The position numbers were made by a program, and so were the translations under genes. The notes under the pieces were generated by a model. The model made no database searches. It was not told the DNA's origin and was given only the letters and a program-made list of their open reading frames with translations. Shown piece after piece: positions 24,550-31,218 of a DNA stretch of 32,273 nucleotides. Origin of the DNA: CAZJNX01 sp964547415 (GTDB lineage Bacteria; Pseudomonadota; Alphaproteobacteria; Rhizobiales; Amorphaceae); NCBI GenBank assembly GCA_964547415.1, contig CAZJNX010000020.1, forward strand, positions 1 through 32,273, written 5' to 3'. Each line of letters starts with the position of its first letter. Position 1 is the first letter of the stretch.

Positions 24550-25317
24550 TCATGGCACGTCTGCCGTTCCGCGCCAGTCGCCGCACGCCGCCTGGACGAG
24601 GGCGAGGGCGGCGACGCCGGCCGTGTCGGCCCTCAGGATCCGCGGCCCGAGGGAGAGCGTCACGCGCCCCGGCACCTTGTCGAGGAGCGCCCGCTCGTCT
24701 CCGTGAAAGCCGCCCTCCGGCCCGACGAGGACCGAGACCGGCGCCCGGCGCGGCACGGCCGACAGCTGGGCGAGGGGGTCGCGCCCGCCCGCGCTCTCCG
24801 CCTCGTCGGCGACCACGAGGGTCCGCCCCGCCTCGAGGGCGCCGAGGAGGTCGGGGAGCTCCACCGGCTCGTCCACCGGCGGGACGGCGATGATGCCGCA
24901 CTGCTCGGCCGCCTCGCGCACGTTGGCGGCCATCCGCTCCCGGTTGACCCGGCGCACCTGGGTGTGGCGGGTGAGAACGGGCACGAGCCGCCCCGCCCCC
25001 ATCTCCACGGCCTTCTGGACCATGTAGTCGAGGCGGGCCTGCTTGAGCGGGGCGAACAGGTAGTGGAGATCGGAGAGCGGCTCCTGGGGGCGCAGCCGCT
25101 CCTCGAGGACGAGGTGGAGGCTGCGCTTGCCGGGCGAGGCGAGGCGGGCCCGCCACTCCCCATCGCGCCCGTTGAAGACGAGGACCGTGGCGCTCTCGGA
25201 AAGGCGCAGGACGTTGCGCAGGTAGTTCGCCGGCCCCTGGCCGAGGGGAACGTCGGCCCCCTCGCCGAGGGCCGGCTCGACGAACAGTCGCGGGGATGAG
25301 AAGTCGTAACGTGCCAT
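24550..25317 (-). CDS. rsmE: 16S rRNA (uracil-1498-N3)-methyltransferase
   Basis: 255 residues. Methylates U1498 of 16S rRNA using S-adenosylmethionine. An N-terminal PUA-like domain (1-75) precedes the SPOUT knot domain. Family motifs are QARLDYMVQKAVEMG, AAEQCG, VGPEGGF and LSLGPRILRADTA, the last forming the trefoil knot that holds the cofactor. It is divergent from xseA with 50 bases between starts, so both promoters must fit there. It is probably co-transcribed with gshA downstream. Confidence 0.96.
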   Translation of the reverse strand: MARYDFSSPRLFVEPALGEGADVPLGQGPANYLRNVLRLSESATVLVFNGRDGEWRARLASPGKRSLHLVLEERLRPQEPLSDLHYLFAPLKQARLDYMVQKAVEMGAGRLVPVLTRHTQVRRVNRERMAANVREAAEQCGIIAVPPVDEPVELPDLLGALEAGRTLVVADEAESAGGRDPLAQLSAVPRRAPVSVLVGPEGGFHGDERALLDKVPGRVTLSLGPRILRADTAGVAALALVQAACGDWRGTADVP

Positions 25318-25367
25318 GACCCCGTGCTAGCCCATGGCGGGCCGCGGGGCGAGACGAAAGGGGAGCC

Positions 25368-26945
25368 ATGGCCGAGCGCGCCAGCAACGTCGCCGAGTTC
25401 ACGGTTTCGGAAATCTCGCGCGCCGTGAAGGGCACGCTGGAGGACACGTTCGGCCACGTCCGGGTGCGCGGCGAGATCACCGGCTTCCGCGGCCGGCACG
25501 GCTCGGGCCACGCCTACTTCGGCCTCAAGGACGTGGACGCGTGCATCGACGCGGTGGTGTGGCGCTCCACCTTCGACCGGCTGAGGATCAAGCCGGAAAT
25601 GGGGCTCGAGGTGGTGGCGACGGGCCGCCTCACCACCTACCCGCGCGCCTCCAAGTACCAGCTGGTGATCGACGCGCTGGAGCCAGCGGGGGCGGGGGCG
25701 CTCCTCGCCCTCCTCGAGGCGCGGCGGAAGGCGTTCGCCGCCGAGGGCCTGTTCGACGAGGCGCGCAAGCGCCCCCTCCCCTTCCTGCCGCGGGTGGTGG
25801 GGGTGGTGACCTCGCCCACCGGCGCCGTCATCCGCGACATCCTCCACCGCCTCGCCGACCGCTTTCCCGTCCACGTGGTCGTCTGGCCCGTGCGGGTGCA
25901 GGGGGACACGTCCGCGGCGGAGGTGGCAGCGGCGATCGACGGCTTCTCGGCGGCCGAGGCCCACGGACTGCCGCGGCCGGACGTCGTCGTCGTCGCCCGC
26001 GGCGGCGGCTCCATGGAGGATCTGTGGGGCTACAACGAGGAGGTGGTGGTGCGCGCGGCGGCCCGCTCCACCGTGCCGGTGGTGTCGGCCGTCGGCCACG
26101 AGACGGACTGGACGCTGATCGACCACGTGGCCGACCGGCGGGCGCCGACGCCGACGGGCGCGGCCGAGATGGTGGTCCCGGTGCGCAGCGACCTGCTGGC
26201 GATCCTCGCCGACCGGGCGCGCCGGCTCGACCACGGCGCCGCCCGCGGGGTGGACCTGAAGCGGGACCGGCTGGCGGGCCTGTCGCGGGGTCTGCCGCGG
26301 CCCGCGGCCCTCCTCGGGCCCCATCGCCAGCGGCTCGACCTGGCCGCCATGGGCCTCTCGGGCGGCATCGACCGGTCGAGCGCGACGGCGCGGGAGCGCC
26401 TCGGGCGGGTCGCGGCACGGCTTTCCATCGGCGCCCTGTCCCGGCAGGTGGCCCACGCCCGCGCGAGCCTGTCCCACGCGCTCGCCCGCGTGGACGGCGC
26501 GCTCCGCGTGGGCCTGTCCCGCCGGCGGGAGCGCCTGTCGGCGGCGGGCGGGCGGCTCGACCCGGACACGGCGGCGCGCATCGCCCGGCGGGGGCGGGAG
26601 CGGCTCGTCGGCGCGGCGGACCGGCTCGACCGGTGCGGGGCGGGCCTCCTCGCCGACCGGCGACGCCGCCTCGACCACGCCGCGAAGCTCCTGTCGGCCT
26701 ACTCCTATCACGCCGTCCTGGAGCGCGGCTTCGTCCTCGTCCGGGACGGGGAGAACCGCCCGGTGCGGGAGGCCGCCGCCGTCGCCCCGGGAGCGTCCCT
26801 CTCCCTCGAGTTCCGCGACGGCCGCGTCTCTGCCGTCGCCACCGGCGGCTCCGGCGCGCCCGAGCCCGTGGAAAAGCCCGCCCCCCGCCGCAAGCCACGG
26901 CGCACCGCCCCCGCTGCCGACGGTGGCCAGGGCCGCCTCCTGTAG
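25368..26945 (+). CDS. xseA: Exodeoxyribonuclease VII large subunit
   Basis: 525 residues. Catalytic subunit of the single-strand DNA exonuclease that works with several small XseB subunits; xseB is not in the window. An N-terminal OB-fold (about 1-110) is followed by the catalytic domain with GVVTSPTGAVIRDI, ARGGGSMEDLWGYNEE and GHETDWTLIDHVADRRAPTP, then an Arg/Ala-rich coiled-coil region (about 290-450) and a short C-terminal beta segment. The last 30 residues are a basic, Pro-rich tail (PRRKPRR). The start is fixed by AGGGGAG six bases upstream. Confidence 0.96.
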   Translation: MAERASNVAEFTVSEISRAVKGTLEDTFGHVRVRGEITGFRGRHGSGHAYFGLKDVDACIDAVVWRSTFDRLRIKPEMGLEVVATGRLTTYPRASKYQLVIDALEPAGAGALLALLEARRKAFAAEGLFDEARKRPLPFLPRVVGVVTSPTGAVIRDILHRLADRFPVHVVVWPVRVQGDTSAAEVAAAIDGFSAAEAHGLPRPDVVVVARGGGSMEDLWGYNEEVVVRAAARSTVPVVSAVGHETDWTLIDHVADRRAPTPTGAAEMVVPVRSDLLAILADRARRLDHGAARGVDLKRDRLAGLSRGLPRPAALLGPHRQRLDLAAMGLSGGIDRSSATARERLGRVAARLSIGALSRQVAHARASLSHALARVDGALRVGLSRRRERLSAAGGRLDPDTAARIARRGRERLVGAADRLDRCGAGLLADRRRRLDHAAKLLSAYSYHAVLERGFVLVRDGENRPVREAAAVAPGASLSLEFRDGRVSAVATGGSGAPEPVEKPAPRRKPRRTAPAADGGQGRLL

Positions 26946-26983
26946 CCCGAGAAGCCGGGGCACGGACCGCGCCGCCCCTGGCC

Positions 26984-27122
26984 ATTCCGGTGGAGAGACG
27001 AGACCGGCGACATTCCGGCGGAGCCGACCCTTCCAGAAGCGCGCCAGACGCGGACCGGGTCAACCCCTTGCGGGTTGAGGCGGTCCGTGTCCGGCGCGAG
27101 CCTCGGGAACGAGGTCGCCGGA
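26984..27122 (+). repeat. Dispersed structured intergenic element, copy 2
   Basis: Begins 38 bases after the xseA stop. It carries the same ordered parts as copy 1: ATTCCGGTGG; box ATTCCGGCGGAGCCGACCC followed by TTCCAGAAG (27012-27039); and a stem closed by CGCGCC (27040-27045) and GGCGCG (27093-27098). The stem continues as GACGCGGACC (27047-27056) pairing with GGTCCGTGTC (27082-27091), with one wobble. An inner stem TCAACCC/GGGTTGA (27060-27066 with 27072-27078) has loop CTTGC. A second hairpin CCTCG-GGAA-CGAGG (27101-27114) follows. It lies between convergent genes and may terminate both. Confidence 0.7.
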
Positions 27123-27134
27123 ACCCCTTGTGGT

Positions 27135-28565
27135 TCAGCGCACCAGCACGTTGCGGAACTGCCAGGGGTCGGAGGGGTCGATGTCCTCCGGGAACAGCCC
27201 CGGCCGGTCGGTGAGCGGCGTCCAGTCCGTGTAGTAGCCCTTCACGGGGCCGAGGTAGGGCACCTGGACCTCGAGGCAGCGGGCGAAGTCCATCTCGTCC
27301 GCCTCGACGATCCCCGCCTCGGGGTTCTCGAGCGCCCAGACCATGCCGGCGAGCACCGCCGAGGACACCTGCAGGCCGGTCGCGTTCTGGTAGGGGGCGA
27401 GGCGGCGCGTCTCCTCGATGGAGAGCTGGGAGCCGTACCAGTAGGCGTTCCGGCCGTGGCCGTAGAGGAGGACGCCGAGCTCGTCGATCCCGTCCACGAT
27501 CTCGTTCTCGTCGAGGACGTGGAGCTCGGACTGCACCTGGCCCGCCTTGCCGAACAGCTCGTGGAGGGACAGGACCGCGTCGTTCGCCGGGTGGTAGGCG
27601 TAGTGGCAGGTGGGCCGGTAGGCGACCTTCCCCCCCTCCGTCACCGTGTAGTAATCGGCGATGGAGATGGACTCGTTGTGGGTGACGAGGAAGCCGTACT
27701 GAGCGCCCGGCGTCGGGCACCAGGTGCGCACCCGCGTGTTGGCGCCCGGCTGCAGGAGGTAGATGGCGCACTGCGGGCCGTAGGTCTGGTCGCGGGCGTT
27801 CTCCGGCCGCCACGTCTCGTGGGTGCCCCAGCCGAGCTCGGCCGGCTGCATCCCCTCCGACAGGAAGCCCTCCACCGACCAGGTGTTCCAGAAGACGTCC
27901 ATGGGTTTCGGGGTCTTCGCCCGCTGGGTGTCCCGCTCGGCGATGTGGACGCCCTTCACCCCGAGGTCGCGCATGAGGCGGGCCCAGCCCTCCCGCGTGG
28001 TCGGGACCGCGGCGCCGTGGCCGAGGTCGCGGTTGAGGTCGACGAGCGCCTGCTTCACGAACCAGGAGACCATGCCCGGGTTGGCGCCGCAGCAGGACAC
28101 GGCGGTGGTGCCGCCGGGGTTCCTCGCCTTCTCGTCGCGCACGGGCTGGCGGAGGGCGTAGTTGGTGCGCTCGGCCTGGTCCTTGCCCTTGTCGAAGTAG
28201 AAGCCGAGCCACGGCTCCACCACGGTGTCGATGTACAGGACGCCGAGCTCCCGGCACAGCTTGATGAGGTCGAGGGAGCCCGTGTCGACCGACAGGTTCA
28301 CGCAGAAGCCCTGCCCCTCGCCCTCGGTGAGGAGGGGCGGCAGCACCTCGCGGTAGTTCTCCTTCGTGATGGCGAGCTTCTCGAAGCGGATGCCGCGCTC
28401 GTCGAGGAGGCGGCGGTCCGTGTCGACCGGGTCGATCACCACCATGCGGGCGCGGTCGAAGTCGAAGTGGCGCTCGATGAGGGGGAGCGTTCCCTTGCCG
28501 ATCGACCCGAAGCCGATCATGACGACGGGGCCGGTGATCTTCGCGTGGACGGGCCAGTCGGCCAT
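27135..28565 (-). CDS. hss: Homospermidine synthase
   Basis: 476 residues, the usual length. NAD-dependent enzyme that joins two putrescines (or putrescine and spermidine) to give sym-homospermidine, releasing ammonia; cytosolic. The Rossmann motif is GFGSIGKG (18-25). Other recognisable family segments are DTVVEPWLGFY, GANPGMVSWFVKQAL, WNTWSVEGFLSEG and the C-terminal VPYLGPVKGYYTDWTP. The start has a GGAGAT site. It is the last gene of a likely operon: ornithine decarboxylase, GNAT, lyase homologue, hss; 46 bases separate it from the lyase gene. The decarboxylase supplies its substrate. Confidence 0.95.
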   Translation of the reverse strand: MADWPVHAKITGPVVMIGFGSIGKGTLPLIERHFDFDRARMVVIDPVDTDRRLLDERGIRFEKLAITKENYREVLPPLLTEGEGQGFCVNLSVDTGSLDLIKLCRELGVLYIDTVVEPWLGFYFDKGKDQAERTNYALRQPVRDEKARNPGGTTAVSCCGANPGMVSWFVKQALVDLNRDLGHGAAVPTTREGWARLMRDLGVKGVHIAERDTQRAKTPKPMDVFWNTWSVEGFLSEGMQPAELGWGTHETWRPENARDQTYGPQCAIYLLQPGANTRVRTWCPTPGAQYGFLVTHNESISIADYYTVTEGGKVAYRPTCHYAYHPANDAVLSLHELFGKAGQVQSELHVLDENEIVDGIDELGVLLYGHGRNAYWYGSQLSIEETRRLAPYQNATGLQVSSAVLAGMVWALENPEAGIVEADEMDFARCLEVQVPYLGPVKGYYTDWTPLTDRPGLFPEDIDPSDPWQFRNVLVR

Positions 28566-28611
28566 GGCGGATCTCCTCGAAGCGAAACGGGCTGGGTGAA
28601 GGGGCGGACGG

Positions 28612-30384
28612 TCAGTCGGCGTGGCGCGCGGCGTCCGCGTGGCCGCAGATGGGGCGGTCGGCCACGAGGGCGTTCCACTCGGCGACCGGCGCGTCCGGCA
28701 GGCGGCAGTCCCTCAGGAACCGCGCGGTGGCGGCGATGTCACGGGTGAGGATGCGGTCGTCCCGTTCCAGGAACGGCACGCCGGCGCGGTAGGACCGGAC
28801 GAAGTCCGCGCCGGCGGGCGACAGGGTGAAATCGGGGTCGGCCTGCCGGCGCAGGTCGATGGCCTGGGCGGCGTGCAGGAGCTCGAAGGCGAGGATGTCG
28901 AGGAGGTTGTCCGCGATCTTCCGGGCACGCCGGGCGGCCCGCGGCAGCTGGCTCGTCATGTCCTCCACCCCGAGGGCGACGGGAAGGTTCTCCGTCGAGA
29001 TCGGGTCGGCGAGGCGGCGGTTCTCGAGGGCGAGCATGGCGAACGGCTTCTGGATCGCGCCGAAGCCGTGGACGGCCTCCGCCGACATCAGGAAGCGCGA
29101 CAGGCGGGTGAACTCGGGATTCGCGAGGTCGACGGTGCGCTGGGCGGAGCCGTTGGAAACGTGGGCGGCGGCGATCGCGGCCCCTTCCAGCGCCACCACC
29201 AGCGGCAGCGGGTCGAAGTTGGCGGACGGCACGACGGCCCCGCGCACCGCCCCGGTCGAGACCGGCGCGATCCCCGGCTGGCGGGCCGTCTCGGGCGAGA
29301 CGTCGCCGAGGGAGACGGCGGGGTTGCTGTCCGCACCGTTGAGCTGGACGGACAGTGCCGCGTCCACCGCGTCGAGCGCGCCGTCGAGGACGCCGACCTG
29401 GAAGGCGCCGGTGCGGAAGGCGAGCGGGTCCTGCAGCGGGCGCCCGTCGGAGGGCGCGCGGAGCGAGCCGCCGTCGGTGAGGGCGAGGAGGTCGGCCGCG
29501 GCCGCGGCGACGTCCGGGAACGGGCGCAGGCGCTGGGGCTCCGGCAGGAAGGGGGCGACGTTGCCGTCGAGCCCGTGGAGGCTCGCGACGTGGACGATGC
29601 GGGCAAGGCGCGCGGCCTTGCGCAACTCCTCGAGGGCGAAGGCGGAAAGGGCCGCCCCGTAGCCGTTGGAGCTGAAGCTCGCGAGCGCGTCGATCCCCGA
29701 AAAGGAAACGGGCGGCAGGTCGTGGGCGGCCATCGCCTCGGCCGCGGGCATGCGCTCCCCGTCCACGGTCACGTCCCACTCGCCGATCATGGTGAGGCCC
29801 ACGTGGGCGAGGATGGTGATGTCCGCCTCCCCCAGCGAGCCGCGGGAGGGGACGACGGGCAGGATGTCCCGGTCGAGGTAGGTCTCGAGGCGGCGGGCCA
29901 CCGCCTCGTCGAGGCCGCTGCCGCCGGTGAGCGCGGTGTTGAGCCGGGCGATCAGGATGGCGCGGACGGTCTCGTCCGGCAGCGGGTCGCCGAGGGCGGC
30001 CGCCTGGGCGAACAGGAGGGCCCGGTTGAAGGCCTCGGAGGCCTCCAGCACCTCGCCCGACAGCGTCCCGTCGTCGCCCACGAGGGCGGCGCAGTCGAGG
30101 CTTTCCCGGTCCTTGTTGGCGCCGACGCCGGTGGTGAGGCCGTAGATCGGCTGGCAGGCCGCCGCGGCCTCCCGCACCAGACGCGCCCCGTCCCGCACCC
30201 GGGCCCAGCACTCCGCCGTCACGTCGACCGGGCGCGCCGAGCGCGCTGCCTCCACCAGGCTCTCGGCCGTCAGCGACGCGCCGTCGAGGACGAGGGGCGC
30301 GGGCGCGGCGTCGCGCGCCGCGGCCGCGCCGAACGCAGCGAAGGACAGGAGGGTGAGCGCCACGATCCCGGTCGCCGTCTTCAT
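28612..30384 (-). CDS. Secreted histidine/phenylalanine ammonia-lyase homologue lacking the MIO triad
   Basis: 590 residues. The N-terminus MKTATGIVALTLLSFAAFGA is a signal peptide (cleavage near residue 23), which cytosolic ammonia-lyases do not have. The rest is homologous to the aromatic amino acid lyase family along its length: IYGLTTGVG (Tyr81, the catalytic Tyr position), LQDPLAFR (Gln318, Arg324), NGADSNP, SANF (Asn390), ALENRRLADP and ELLHAAQAIDLR. The segment that should read GSxGASGDLAPLAH reads GSLGEADITILAH (182-194), so the Ala-Ser-Gly that cyclises to the electrophilic MIO cofactor is absent. The usual Tyr of QDxYSxR is also replaced by Leu. Ordinary ammonia-lyase chemistry is therefore unlikely. 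The start is supported by GGGGGAG. It sits between the GNAT and hss genes of a polyamine operon. Activity unknown. Confidence 0.85.
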   Translation of the reverse strand: MKTATGIVALTLLSFAAFGAAAARDAAPAPLVLDGASLTAESLVEAARSARPVDVTAECWARVRDGARLVREAAAACQPIYGLTTGVGANKDRESLDCAALVGDDGTLSGEVLEASEAFNRALLFAQAAALGDPLPDETVRAILIARLNTALTGGSGLDEAVARRLETYLDRDILPVVPSRGSLGEADITILAHVGLTMIGEWDVTVDGERMPAAEAMAAHDLPPVSFSGIDALASFSSNGYGAALSAFALEELRKAARLARIVHVASLHGLDGNVAPFLPEPQRLRPFPDVAAAAADLLALTDGGSLRAPSDGRPLQDPLAFRTGAFQVGVLDGALDAVDAALSVQLNGADSNPAVSLGDVSPETARQPGIAPVSTGAVRGAVVPSANFDPLPLVVALEGAAIAAAHVSNGSAQRTVDLANPEFTRLSRFLMSAEAVHGFGAIQKPFAMLALENRRLADPISTENLPVALGVEDMTSQLPRAARRARKIADNLLDILAFELLHAAQAIDLRRQADPDFTLSPAGADFVRSYRAGVPFLERDDRILTRDIAATARFLRDCRLPDAPVAEWNALVADRPICGHADAARHAD

Positions 30385-30482
30385 GTCGCGGGCTCCCCCG
30401 TTTCGGTCCGTGACGGGCGCGGTATGGCCCAATCCCCGGGGACCGGCAAGGCCGGCTCCTCCGCCTGCCCTCGAGGCTTGCC

Positions 30483-31055
30483 TCAGGCTGCGAGTGCCAG
30501 CGGCGCCGGCTCGCTTGCCACCGCGGGCGCGGGCGCGGGCGTGGGTGCGGGCGGGCCGGCGTGCTCGCCCATCCCCACGACCTCGCCGGCGGCGCGCGCG
30601 AGCGCACCCGGGACCAGCTCGAGCCCCAGGAAACGGCGGGCATCGACCCGCGGGTCGAGGAAGAGGCGGGCGGTGTGGCCGGCCGAGAAGCCGAAGCGGG
30701 CGTAGTAGGCCGGATCGCCCACGAGGACGACAGCCCCATGGCCGGTCGCGCCAGCCCGGTTGAGGACGCGGCGCATGAGCATAGCGCCGATGCCCCGGCC
30801 CTGGGCCGCGGGGTCGACCGCGAGCGGGCCGAGGAGGAGCGCCGGAACGCCCCCCGCCGAGACGTGCCACAGGCGCACGGAGCCGACGAGGCGGCCAGCC
30901 CCGTCCTCGGCGACGAGGGACAGGCCGGCGGCCGGCAGACGGCCGGCGCGCACGCGGTCGGAGGGCTTCGGCCCGCCGTCGCCGGCGAAGGCGCGGTCGA
31001 GAAGGGCGGCGCGCGCGGCGATGTCCGCCGGCGCTTCCTCGCGCAGGAAGACCAT
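30483..31055 (-). CDS. GNAT-family N-acetyltransferase with Pro/Ala-rich tail
   Basis: 190 residues. The acetyl-CoA site is LGPLAVDPAAQGRGIG (about 75-90, pyrophosphate loop QGRGIG), and VLVGDPAYYARFGF is typical of the YhbS-like branch. The last 25-30 residues are a Pro/Ala tail (PPAPTPAPAPAV), probably disordered. The substrate is unknown; placed directly after ornithine decarboxylase and before hss on the same strand, it could acetylate a polyamine or its precursor, but YhbS-like proteins also act on other amines. An AAAGGA site precedes the start. Confidence 0.88.
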   Translation of the reverse strand: MVFLREEAPADIAARAALLDRAFAGDGGPKPSDRVRAGRLPAAGLSLVAEDGAGRLVGSVRLWHVSAGGVPALLLGPLAVDPAAQGRGIGAMLMRRVLNRAGATGHGAVVLVGDPAYYARFGFSAGHTARLFLDPRVDARRFLGLELVPGALARAAGEVVGMGEHAGPPAPTPAPAPAVASEPAPLALAA

Positions 31056-31090
31056 GGACCCGATCCTTTCGGGAAACGATGGGGAGGAAG

Positions 31091-31210
31091 GGGGCGCGCC
31101 GCGTGCGCTCGCGGCCGGCGCTGGCGATGGGTCGCCGCGCCGGGCCGGTCGTCGCCGCTTCCGCGGCGCGCCCCGGACGGTGTCGAGACTGGCGCGCCCC
31201 GGAGGGCGCG
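31091..31210 (-). repeat. Dispersed structured intergenic element, copy 3 (diverged)
   Basis: In minus-strand order after the decarboxylase stop: hairpin CGCGCCC/GGGCGCG with a 4-base loop (31193-31210); box CGACACCGTCCG (31175-31186 on the complement), identical to 14256-14267 of copy 1; a 3-base spacer as in copy 1; then a long stem. The stem's outer arms are a perfect 13 bp (CGCGGCGCGCCCC at 31162-31174 with GGGGCGCGCCGCG at 31091-31103). Further pairs (CCGGCGC/GCGCCGG, GGCGA/TCGCC) continue inside with small bulges. The upstream TTCCGGCGG box of copies 1 and 2 is missing. Confidence 0.55.
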
Positions 31211-31218
31211 ACCATGAT

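Noticed and set aside
25828..28257. Minus-strand open frame of about 800 codons
   Set aside because: Low-complexity Arg/Pro/Gly shadow of hss (wrong frame) and xseA (antisense).
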